Assembly (NCBI RefSeq): GCF_963169125.1
Contig: NC_084795.1
Location: 134,581,701-134,645,700, forward strand
Origin: Humulus lupulus
Taxonomy: Eukaryota; Streptophyta; Magnoliopsida; Rosales; Cannabaceae
Direction: 5' to 3'
Length of the DNA stretch: 64,000 bases
Part shown: in pieces, positions 23,571 to 33,358 of the stretch
Layout: each line of letters starts with the position of its first letter
Position numbering within the stretch: position 1 is the stretch's first letter
The notes under the pieces: generated by a model
What the model was told of the DNA's origin: nothing
Seen by the model: only the letters and a program-made list of their open reading frames with translations
Databases searched by the model: none
Position numbers and translations under genes: made by a program

Positions 23571-24671
23571 GTGTGGACACTCTCTACCTCTCCTACAATG
23601 TGTTCTGCCAGGCGAAGCGAAGAGCACGAGGGTTTTTGCGGAGATCACACTGGGGGGCAAAGCTTGGCCCTGAAGATATTAAGGCAAGGATATTACTGGC
23701 CCACTCTGTCAAAGGACTCTATCTCCTACGTCAAAAAATGTGACAAATGCCAGCAATTCGCCACAGTTGCCCGAGCTCCCCCAGTCGAGTTGAAGATGAT
23801 CTCGTCCCTGTGGCAATTCGCGGCCTGGGGAATTGACTTGGCTGGCGCCCTCCCTACTGGAAAGGGAGGAGTCCGTTATGTGGTGGTGGCTATCGACTAC
23901 TTCACCAAGTGGGTAGAAGCAGAGCCCCTGGAAACAATCACTTCAAAAAGAGTCCTCGACTTCGTGGTTAAAAGTATTATCTGCCGATTCGGGCTGCCAA
24001 AGAAGATCGTATCAGATAATGGAACGTAGTTCGACAGTGACCTCTTCACCGAATTCTGTGAGAGACACGACATTGTAAAAAGCTTCTCCTCCGTGGCCTA
24101 TCCCTAGGTGAATGGGCAGGTCGAGACCATCAATAAAACACTAAAGGCAAGCCTTAAGAAAAGACTTGACGAAGCCAAGGGAGTCTGGCCAGAACAGCTC
24201 CCCCAGGTACTGTGGGCATACCGGACCTCACATCGAACGCCGATAGGTCATACTCCTTTCTCCCAGGCTTTCGGGAGTGAGGCAGTCCTTCCTGTCAAAG
24301 TAAAGGTAGCCTCGCATAGAGTCCATGCATTTGGCCAGGACTGCAATCATGAATTGCTCTACACATCCCTCGACCTGATTGATGAAAGACGAGAAGATTC
24401 ACAACTATAGCTCGCGCATTATCAGCAAAAGATCACTCGTTATTTCAACTCAAAGGTCAGAAAATGTGCCTTTGGCATTAGCGACCTGGTCCTCAGAAGA
24501 GTCTTCTTAGCCAGTAAGGATCCCAAAGACGGAGTATTGGGGCCGAACTGGGAAGGGCCCTACCAAATAACTGAGGTCATAAAAGAAGGAACCTACAAGT
24601 TAGCTCGGCTTCATGGAGAAGCAGTCCCACGAACTTGGAACGCTATCCATTTGAAGAAATATTATCAATGA
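23571..24671 (+). pseudogene. GypA integrase
   Basis: The zinc-binding H-H-C-C domain (EGFCGDHTGG to KKCDKCQQF) is followed by the catalytic core with aspartates in GIDLAGALP and VSDNGT and glutamate in NGQVETINKTL, then a C-terminal domain ending VPRTWNAIHLKKYYQ with a stop at 24669-24671. The start is displaced into another frame by a 16 bp deletion relative to GypB near 23622. Further stops are at 24027, 24105 and 24408, all TAG. No chromodomain is present. Confidence 0.9.
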
Positions 24672-24800
24672 TACCTTTGTAAGGCTTAATTAGAAAGGCC
24701 ATATTTTGTTTATTAAGTAAGGAGAATTAAATCTTTTTTCATTATTGTGTATATTTGTGGATGTAATGTCTAGTAACCATGAAAGACCCTTTCTTAATTA

Positions 24801-24813
24801 CTTGGGGGGCATA
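24801..24813 (+). promoter_or_regulatory. PPT-like tract downstream of GypA integrase
   Basis: cttggggggcata lies 130 bp after the integrase stop. It closely repeats the true polypurine tract cttggggggcaaa at 29441-29453. GypB has the same internal copy at 42385-42397. It could be an internal (central-type) priming site or a relic of an older element end. Confidence 0.5.
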
Positions 24814-24815
24814 TG

Positions 24816-25480
24816 TCCTGGATATAACCAGGTCATCTTAAAGACTTAGAAGTTAATTCAAATTGATTGATCAATGTTTTTCTTAAAAAGCACGAGATAT
24901 CGATAAAGGATTAACGCGAACTAAGTTATATCCTGGATATAACCAGGTCGGCCTAAAATCTTAGAAGTTAGTTCAAATTGATTGATCGATGTTTTTCTTA
25001 AAGAGCACGAGATATCAATAAAGGATTAACCCGAACTAAGTTTTCAAAATTAATGTCCTGGATTCAACCAGGTCCTAAAACTTAGAAGTTAGTTCAAATT
25101 GATTGATAGATGTTTTTCTTAAAGAGCACGAGATATCAATAAAGGATTAACCCGAACTAAGTTTTCAAAATTAATGTCCTGGATTCAACCAGGTCCTAAA
25201 ACTTAGAAGTTTGTTCAAATTGATTGATCGATGTTTTTCCTAAAGAGCACAAGATATCAATAAAGGATTAACTCGAACTAAGTTTTCAAAATTAATGTCT
25301 TGGATTCAACCAGGGCCTAAAACTTAGAAGTTAGCTCAAGTTGATTGATCGCTGTTTTTCTTAAAAAGCACAAGATATCGATAAAAAATTAACGCGAACT
25401 AAGTTTTAAATTAATGTCCTGGATACAACCAAGACTTTTCTTAGAAGTTGGTTCAAGATTGATTAGCATGTTTTTTCCCT
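24816..25480. repeat. Six ~120 bp tandem repeats in GypA
   Basis: Units start at about 24816, 24931, 25054, 25174, 25295 and 25415. Each begins tcctggat...aaccaggt, a short inverted repeat (cctgg/ccagg), continues through cttagaagttngttcaa and attgatcgatgttttt, and ends gaactaagtttt. The first two units lack the ttcaaaattaat tail of the later ones. GypB has four comparable units at 42403-42860. Confidence 0.85.
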
Positions 25481-25680
25481 AGAAAAGCATAAGATGCCAA
25501 TCACAACACCAACAAAAACTAAGATTATTACAAAATTCATAGAAGAGAAACAAGATAGAGGAAAAAATATGTAAATCAATTAAAATAAAGGTGAAGAAAT
25601 CAAATGTCTTGAGGTCAGAAAACCTCATAATATAAAGTTACAAAAAAAATGTGTAAAGGATAAAAAGAAAAAGAAAAGTC

Positions 25681-28425
25681 CTATGCCTCGCCAGGGCGTT
25701 CTGATGAGGTCGCCCCCTCGCCATCCTGCTCAGTGGCAGTGGAAGTCTCCTAGGTCTCGGAGGGCGCCTCTTGTTGAAGGCGAGCCTTGAACTTCTCCAA
25801 GAAGGACTCCCACGCGTCCGGCCCCAGAAAGGAGAAGTCACCTTCCGGATTGAAGACCTAGCAGTGGTACAGCATAGCCCCATGGAGGAGCTGGAAGCTG
25901 CCCTCTCCGCCGCTAGGGCAGCCTTGGCCTCTTTGGCCTCAACCTTCGCGGCGTCCAGTGCGGCCCGGGCAGCCTTGGCCTCCTTGAGCTCGATCTTCGC
26001 AACGGCTAAGGCGGCCTTGGTGGCATCGGCCTCCTGCAGCTTGGTCCAGGATGCCTCCAGCTCGGCCTGGGCGACCTTCTCATTTTCTCGAGCAGTTGTC
26101 AGGGCCGCCTTGGCGTCCCTTTCCTGTTGTTGAGCCATCGCAAGAGCGACCTGAGCAGCCTGGTGCTCGCCCCTAATCTCCTCGATCTTGGCCCGGGACC
26201 GAGATATGCTCCGGTGGAGAGCCAGAGCCCCCTGCAAGACCAAAAGATAATAAGGCAAGTGCCTTAGGAAAAGTAATAATATAAACAAACTAGGAATACC
26301 AGAGGCAAGGCCAACTTACTGTGAGGGTCATCCCCAATGAAGACTCCATCACGTTCTCGGCACTCCTTGTCTCGATCTCCCGCAGATCCCTCGAGGTGGC
26401 ATTGTAACAGTGGTCCACCATGTAGGTCGCGGTCTCATAGACTGTCCCCCTGAAGACATCGGGGATTTTCTCCAAGGCCCGGGGGTTGATCGGGACGCGC
26501 ACCTTAGGGGTCATAGTTGATAAGGTCTCAGTGGGCACCTCCGGTTCCCGAATAGAGATGGGAGCTCGTGGAGGAGGCGGGGGCATCTTCTCCGTTGTAG
26601 GAGGGGGCGTAGGCACTTTCTCTAGAGCAGCCGGGGATTGGTTTTTCCCCTTTGCAGGAGACTTGGAGGTAGTCCCGATGGCTTTCTTTGCCATCTGAAG
26701 CCTCTTCACCATGGGGCTGGAAGCCCCAGAGGAAGGGTTTCCCCCAGGGAACATAGCTCGCAAATCATTGTTCCTAGGCTGCGACATCTCTTCTATTGAA
26801 ACAGACAGCAAAGCATTAATATACATGTAAAAATATTTGTGCAAAACAACAAAAGAAAAGAAAGCACATCTTAAGTATGTATTGAGCGGGATCCTACCCT
26901 CCGAGCTAGAGGAGGAATCTATGGTCACGACCTCCTTCCCCGGAGCTTCAGCGGGGGAGTCTAAGATAACGACTTCACGGGCTAGAAGAGGCTCTGGGTC
27001 CGGATCCGCCTTGGGACTGGACTCTTCTACGTACTGCCTAAGACCCAGAGCTACTACACCTTCCAGGAGGGAGGGCCACGACCTAAGATTGGTCCTGTAC
27101 TCCTCGAAAAAGGCCAAACTAAAAGCTAAGTTATTATCTACAACTATAGTACTCCTAGGGCGGCTCATGTCATAACATAGCACGAGCTGGTCGACGCATT
27201 GGAGTAGGGTGATGTCGTGGTCTGGGTCATTTTGGTGGCGATGAACGGGTTGGCTGAGGTTAAACCTAACAATCCGTAGGTCGGCAGTGGCCCTATCTAA
27301 ATCCCTAAATAGATAAGGATTACCTTGGCCGGAGGGGCTGGCTGTTGCCTCAGTCTGGGCCCTCTCCACGTTTACTTCTTAGGCGACCTCCAGAGGCCGC
27401 TTCTGCCGCACGAGGGGCACCTCGTCCTCCTCATCCTCATCCTCGCCCGCGGCCTCCTCCTTGGGGATGGGTGCCATCTCACGAGCAGGAGGGAGGCTCC
27501 GCGATCTCCTCAAGGCCAAAGTCTTGCCCGGAGAGATTAACTTGCACGCCAGCATCGTCTCGTCGGACACGAGTTGGCGATAATCCTTTTCACTTGGGGG
27601 GAGCCCCTCCAAGGTCTCATATTGACCCCCAAGGGTCATTGACTTGGCCGTCCTCCCAAAAATAGCTTCATGATAGTTTCTAAGTGAGGAACAAATGAAA
27701 AGAGACTAGTCAGCAATCAACTTACGAGATGAAGGTAGAAGGTACTTACGAGGACGGTTGAAATAATGGTGCTCGCAGTTGCGAAACCCCTTTGACATAA
27801 AGAACTGGTCCTTAAAGTCGTTGGGGTGGCTTGGCAGCTCGATGACCGCAGCCGAATTTGGAAAACGGGTCAGGTAGTAGAACCCTTTGCCTCGCCCCCG
27901 CTGCTCCGGGCTGGCTTTGAGGCAGAAGAAGTAGAGGATGTCCGCTGGCGTGGGGACCTCCCATTCCTGCTTCAGGAATAGATACTTTAACCCCACTAAC
28001 AAACGATATGATTTAGGGGGGAGCTGGAAGGGATTCAGCTTCACGTAATTTAAAAAATCCACGAAGTACTGGTCCAGTGGGAGGAAGGCCCCAGCCTTGA
28101 GATGCTCGACGCTCCAGGCGACGTACTCCTCATCAAGCAGCGCGTAGCTCCGCTCGCCTTCAAGGGGAGGTGTGGCGTCTAGGGTGCCTCTCCCTATCTC
28201 AATATTATGGGAAAGCAAGATTTTGTTGACTTTCCCTTGGGTGGTGACCTTCGAGGCGATCCTCTCAGCCTCGAAAAAGGTGTCGGGCCCCACATCGACC
28301 TCCTTCTCCACGGTTGGACCAAAGTTGGGGATTGGGGAGTCCGTGACCACCTCCTTTCCTTTGTTAGATTGCTAGGAAGACGAGCTGCCCGCACTCTTCT
28401 TGGGTGCGCTCTTCTTAGGTCCCTT
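25681..28425 (-). pseudogene. GypA antisense multi-exon gene (gypsy-type transposon domain plus coiled coil)
   Basis: Predicted minus-strand gene of four coding exons: A about 28425-27750, B 27665-26898, C 26792-26320, D 26231-25681. Introns 27666-27749 (84 nt), 26793-26897 (105 nt) and 26232-26319 (88 nt) have GT...AG ends and join in phase 1, 1 and 0. Exon A encodes a domain resembling the plant putative gypsy-type transposon family (Pfam Transposase_28, as I recall), with FLPLDQYFVDFLNYV and a QEWEVPTPADILYFF motif. Exons B-C are acidic, serine- and proline-rich. Exon D begins with an alanine/lysine/glutamate coiled coil. The start equivalent to GypB's ATG is AAG. There is an early TAG (28373-28375 region), a 1 nt deletion in exon D and stops near the end. 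Function unknown; an RNA- or nucleus-related role is not shown. Confidence 0.75.
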
Positions 28426-28433
28426 TTGATCGC

Positions 28434-28957
28434 CTAACGAACAAAGAAGAAAATTTAGAAAAGACGACCTAAGTATAAGAAAGAATCTAGCGCGAGGTGT
28501 TTCCTTTACACGGGCTGAGGTAATCTCAGCCCTTGGCGAGTGAGACCACGCGGTTCTATGAACACGTGCCTGTGCTCCCAACGGGTCCCCGATTACTCGG
28601 AATCCGTGTGTCAGGAGGGTCAGAGTAAAAGTTTTCCTTGGAAGGAAAGTTTCAGTAGGCAACAGTAGGCAAAACCACCTGTGAAGCGTGTCCCCTAAGC
28701 TACCTGGTTTTTGCACCCTAAGAACTGGCTATTCCAAACAGGCATAAAAATATTTTACCCAGAAAATCACCCCAAAAAGTTTATCCTATGAGTCATGCTC
28801 CTAAATGGTTTTTCCTACGGTCGATGCCCCTAGGATAAAAACCTACGCATAAAATACCAGCAAAAAGCTAGCAACCTACTGCATGTGATTAAAGAGTAAG
28901 TTTACCTAAGCAACAGCGAAGGAAAACATTTAAAACATGCACAAACGGAGGACTTAC
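28434..28957 (-). other. Predicted 5' UTR intron of the GypA antisense gene
   Basis: On the minus strand the donor is TTTCT|GTAAGTCC (28957) and the acceptor is TTTGTTCGTTAG|GCGATC (28434). GypB has the matching pair at 46191 and 45679, with nearly the same length (524 versus 513 nt). Conservation of both sites while the interior drifts supports splicing. Confidence 0.6.
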
Positions 28958-29180
28958 AGAAATGATTTGCTATGATGAGACTGAAAGGGTCATCTGGGTT
29001 GAAATCCTATTGGGATCGCTGGTACTGGAGTCTCGAAGGAGCTCTCGTGTCTAAATTTCTAGAACACTGAGAATAGTGACCGGAAGAAAGGAAGGATTTT
29101 GAGACTAAGAAGAAAGAAGAAGATGAGAAAATGAGAAAATTTTCAAATGAACGGGTAGCCCATGTGAAAGGTGGCCAGCC

Positions 29181-29190
29181 CTTTTATATA
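29181..29190 (-). promoter_or_regulatory. TATA box for GypA antisense gene
   Basis: The minus strand reads TATATAAAAGGGC, upstream of the predicted 5' UTR intron by about 220 bp. GypB keeps GCATATAAAAAGGGG at the same place (46411-46421). It lies outside the 3' LTR, so the antisense gene probably has its own promoter. Confidence 0.6.
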
Positions 29191-29435
29191 CGTAAAAGGC
29201 CAAAGGAGGAGGGCCGTTGGATCGCCTTGATGTAGGATACGAGGATCACTACTCAAAAGATGAAACAACGACCGAATATAGGCCAGGCCATTTAATGCGC
29301 TTCTCGGAAGACGGACCATCACCAACCACGATGCTCCACGTATTCGATACCAGCGTAATGGGTGGAATGTGAAGTGTCCACAAAGAAGCCTAAAAGCCCC
29401 CACTATGGCCCCAAGTGACGTCGTGTGCCACGAGC

Positions 29436-29453
29436 AGGGGCTTGGGGGGCAAA
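29436..29453 (+). promoter_or_regulatory. GypA polypurine tract
   Basis: aggggcttggggggcaaa abuts the TGTATGCCC start of the 3' LTR. GypB has agaggcttggggggcaga at 46667-46684. Confidence 0.85.
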
Positions 29454-30202
29454 TGTATGCCCTAAATATCATGGGCTATTAGCGAGCTGAGAAAGGGCAT
29501 AATTATATCAGCCACGTGGAAGCCACGTATCCGGAGCTGCTATTACCAAGTCCTACCTCTTTAGCTCGAGGTAACCAACGACTTAATGAGATTACTGAGG
29601 AGTCGGGTCAGAAGTATGGACACCACGAGCTGAGAGTACATCAAGCTCGAGGTGCGAGCTTAAGTTGGCACCTCTGACCCCTTATAAAGTCAACCACGCA
29701 ATGTAAACATGCATATATCAGGCATCACGTGTCTGATCCATCCCTGAATTCTTGAACACGCAGCATAAACGTGCGTGTTCAGGCACCCACGACTGGGTTG
29801 GGCCGTGCGGCCCATTATCCCCCTTACCTATTGATTAGACCACACTTCATTGTCAGGTTTAAGGAATTAATTATGAATGTCACAGAAGTGACATGATGGG
29901 TAAGAAGGTCATGGATGACCTCCCTAGCCAACCCCTAGGTGTCCTCTCCCTATAAATATGGAGACCCTGGGAGTTGCAAAGGGTTGGATTCTAATCTGCA
30001 CAGAAGTACCCTGTAAAGAATATTAGAAAGATATCAATAATATTGGCTGGTGGACTAGAAGGATTTTAACCTTTGAACAACCTAAAAAAGTATTCGTGTT
30101 ATCATTTTATTTTGAGTTCATTCATCTATTACGGTTCATTATTTAGCACTAATCCCGCTCTTTATTCTATTAATTATCTGTTGTCGAAGAACCGCGTCAA
30201 CA
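29454..30202 (+). repeat. GypA 3' LTR
   Basis: A 749 bp LTR, TGTATGCCC to GCGTCAACA, followed by the target copy cttgg. It has TATA box tataaatatg at 29951-29960. It lacks the Cassandra array, showing that the array entered the 5' LTR after GypA integrated. It contains the inverted repeat around cacgtg (29724-29742). Confidence 0.95.
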
Positions 30203-30207
30203 CTTGG

Positions 30208-30412
30208 TAATACTCTGTGACAGAAATGATACAATTGTTAGAGAAACTGAAGGAATGACTCATTCATTCTGCTGCATATAATGTAAGTATTCTTATCATT
30301 ATTTCTCTTTGAATTAAATTTTAGAAATATGTTCTAGGTTATCTTATACTAATTTGTTTAATATTAGATCTACAAGAAAATAAATAAAGATCATGTATAA
30401 GTTTTCCCCACA
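30208..30412 (+). repeat. CopB 5' LTR, second part
   Basis: Resumes the CopB LTR after GypA and its duplicated cttgg, matching the end of the 3' LTR (61885-62090). It ends tttccccaca directly before the PBS. Confidence 0.9.
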
Positions 30413-30414
30413 AC

Positions 30415-30427
30415 TGGTATCAAAGCC
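30415..30427 (+). promoter_or_regulatory. CopB primer binding site
   Basis: tggtatcaaagcc is the initiator tRNA-Met type PBS (usual form TGGTATCAGAGC) with one G-to-A change, two bases after the LTR end. Confidence 0.85.
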
Positions 30428-30704
30428 TGGTTAATCTTTATTTTCATGCATGAACATGTTAAAAATTGGATTATTTGATGTGTTTGAATAATTGGATGAT
30501 TTTCATGTTTTTATGAAGATTATTGAATTTTACGTGATTATTAGCGATTTTAGGTTATTTTGTTGTATTTTCTATGCCATTATTTTTATGTATGCTTTAT
30601 TTGGTGTAAAACATGTTAAAAATTAATTAGAAAATGATTTTGGTTTGAAAAATTGCACAAAAAAAATTTCTGAATTTTTTTTTGCCTGGCTGCCCATGCG
30701 TGCG
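30428..30704 (+). other. CopB leader, first part
   Basis: Non-coding AT-rich leader following the PBS, cut at gtgcg (30700-30704) by the AthB insertion. It continues at 53627. Confidence 0.75.
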
Positions 30705-32606
30705 TGTTGAACCCAAAAGAGGGTGTTTTAATATTTATACTCACAAGTGCACGAATCGTTTCGGAATATAATGTTCATGTAAGTACGAGGTCGAACCCAT
30801 GGGAGTTGACTAACATCAAAAGAAACTATTTCAAACAAAGCAAGAAGATTCTAACCTAGTTCCAAATATTTGATGAGATTTTGTCTGAGAAAAATAAAAG
30901 ACAAGTAATAAAAAGATTTAACATTAAATAGAAAAATGGTTTTAGAATCCACAAAATGCAAGTTCAATAATATTTATAAGTATATGGATTCCCAAGTTTA
31001 GATATAGTTGAAATAAATCACACTATATTTTATTTTCAAAATACATTTTCTATTCAAGCACAAATTACTTTAAAAAAGGTAGGATTTTTCTTCACTTATA
31101 TAAGATATAATTTATAAGCATTAGTTGTGTTACAACCTAATGAAACTACAAAAAATCAAAGAGATTATGTTTAGGCAAAATATGATACTTATGCTCTAAG
31201 AATTAGATGTGAACAATTTAATGAAAAACATTTAATCAAAGAATATCATATTTTTGCATAATGAAGAACTAAGTGTAATATGCTTTAACAATCAATAATA
31301 GGTGAAAAATGCATATCTTTGATAGAAAAATCCATACCCAATGTTGCACAAATGGGAAATCAACATACAACAAAAAATACTATCTAGTTACATTTTGCTT
31401 CATCATCATCTTAATAATCTTGAAAAAGATTAGAAGCTCATAACTAGATTGAAATAAAAATTACAAAATAACATACTTGACATGCTCTTTAAAAGATGAA
31501 AATGGTAGAGAAAAAAATATGAAGTGTAGAAGAGGTTGAAAAGATGAAGAAGAGCCCCCCAAATGGTTTTACAAGACTCTATTTACAGGCAAAATATGGA
31601 GATTAAATTAATCAAATTAAAATAAATAAATTGATTAATTTAGTTGTGTTGGGAAGTGGTAGGATAAAAATAGTAAGTGTAAGGGTATTGGAAAGATGAA
31701 ATGTTTGGTTGGATGGAAGATTAGTGAAAAACTAGGGTAAAAAAATGAATTAGGAATGTTTATTTAGGTAAGAAAAAATAGGGAAGAGTAAATTGATATT
31801 TGAGTGAAAAGAAAAGAAAAAACCATTGGGAAGAAAAATATGATTTTTGGCCTTTTGGTGGCTGTGTTGGCAGCTTGGCTGGGGAGTGCTGGGCCGAATG
31901 GTGGAGCAGCTGGCGGGCCCAGGAGGCTTGGCGAGTGGGCTTTGGGCCTGGCTGGCGAATTGGGCCACGGCTGGCCTTGCTGGAGCTTCAGGCGGTGATG
32001 AAGCTGCATGGCCACGGCTGGGGAGAAGGAAATGGTCAGTTGGGGAGACTTGAGACAACTGGGCATTGGGGTTGGCTGAGTGCTGAGGAGAGTTGGGACA
32101 GGTGGCGGCAGCTAGGGATACTGGGCCGTACGGCTGGGAGGGAGGAGAGGCTTCGTGGGCTTGGGCTTCGGTTGGTCTCCTTGGGCCTAAGAAAAGTGCC
32201 ATTTTTCTTGTTATTTTCTTTCAAAATTACCACATTTCCTTTAATTTCCTTGCTTTTCAAGAGCCACAAATGATCTACAAAATAAATTATAAACTAAATT
32301 AAAATTAAATATTTTCATTAATAAAATATACCATATAACTCCCATGAAAATATTAATTTACATAACATTTAATTTCAATAAAATCATATTTTTAGCATTC
32401 AAACTAACAATACTAATTTTAAATAATTCAATTACAACATAACACAATAAAATATCTATAAAAACATATAAAAATATAGAAAATTACAATAAGACTAATA
32501 AATGCAAAATTACTTAAAAACTTAATAAATTAATTAAAAATTCAAGAATTAAGCAACAATTAGCACAAAAAAAGTGGTAAAATAACTCTATTTTGTAGAG
32601 TTATCA
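30705..32606 (-). repeat. AthB 3' LTR
   Basis: 1902 bp, minus strand TGATAACTCT to GGGTTCAACA. Compared with the 5' LTR it keeps ~350 bp (about 31035-31395) that the 5' copy lost, and lacks a ~35 bp piece present at 52238-52271. The TATA box is altered (gtaaatagag, 31577-31586). A GC-rich island (31855-32200) inside it yields overlapping ORFs on both strands, which I regard as non-coding. Confidence 0.92.
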
Positions 32607-32619
32607 CACCCCCAAACTT
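32607..32619 (-). promoter_or_regulatory. AthB polypurine tract
   Basis: The minus strand reads AAGTTTGGGGGTG directly before the TGATAACT LTR start, a typical tract for Athila/Tat elements. Confidence 0.88.
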
Positions 32620-33358
32620 AATATTTTGCTAGTCCTCGAGCAAAAGAAAAAAAAAACACACATTTTTTTTATTTGGTGATATCAAAGATGTCCTCAAAGA
32701 TTGCACATTGAAAATAATTTTAAAAAATATGAATCAAAATTAACCTTATGTAATTAATTCCATAGTCAATCTTGCTTTGAAAATATATTTTAAATTAGAA
32801 GTCCAAAACTATTTATCAAGTTATTATGTGAATTTTGGAAAAATTATTGTAATAAACTATTTATTTCACATATTATGATGAATAATTTTTCAAAATTTCA
32901 TTTTTTTTTAAGAAAAATTGACCCAAGAATTAAACACAAAGCTTAAGAAAGATTCATATATTTTTTAAACTAAAATCAAACCCAATCGAGGGTATTATCA
33001 TAGGAAAAACGGATATCACCAAAGGGTTTTTTTTAAAAAAATTAATATATAAAATAGATACTCTACCATCCAATTTTTCGTTTTTTTGTTTTTTTTTTAA
33101 AAAGAAATTCTACCATTTTGAAATACATGAACAAAGTAACCATATAAACCCACTACCCCCAAACTTAATTTATGCATTGTCCTCAATGTATCAAAATACA
33201 AATATAAATTGAAGCGTGAAAGAGTTTAGAGTTTAGAATGGTCATACCTTATCATGGAGCATTGTCAAGAGTGCAACAAAAAAGAAACAAAAATCAAAAC
33301 AAGAAGTTAACCTAAAACATAAATAAAACACACATTTACCAATAATTGATGAGAGCGA
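32620..33358 (-). other. AthB 3' non-coding region, no env-like ORF
   Basis: This is 740 bp of AT-rich sequence with homopolymer runs between the pol stop (33359-33361) and the PPT. Many Athila elements carry an envelope-like ORF here; none is visible on either strand. Confidence 0.7.

Larger units (their letters stand above)
15869..30202 (+). mobile_element. GypA: Tat-like Ty3/gypsy element with antisense gene, TSD cttgg
   Basis: LTRs at 15869-18329 (750 bp once the Cassandra array and its duplicated site are removed) and 29454-30202 (749 bp) flank gag, protease, RT, RNase H, a second RNase H, and integrase in one direction. A repeat block and a minus-strand multi-exon ORF set follow before the 3' LTR. 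Perfect cttgg copies at 15864-15868 and 30203-30207 mark the insertion in the CopB LTR. Two RNase H domains and an antisense ORF region are known hallmarks of the Tat lineage. GypB in this window is a close relative with the same layout. Confidence 0.92.

Noticed and set aside
25681..28425. Minus-strand ORFs as a captured host gene
   Set aside because: The same gene sits at the same place inside two independently inserted elements, within their LTR boundaries, so it belongs to the element family.
31750..32302. Several overlapping ORFs of 60-157 codons on both strands in the AthB 3' LTR (and their copies at 52757-53306)
   Set aside because: They overlap one another in several frames, arise from a GC-rich island inside the LTR, show no domain, and differ in length and frame between the two LTR copies.
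32620..33358. Envelope-like ORF expected for an Athila element
   Set aside because: No ORF of meaningful length on either strand; the region is AT-rich with homopolymer runs.
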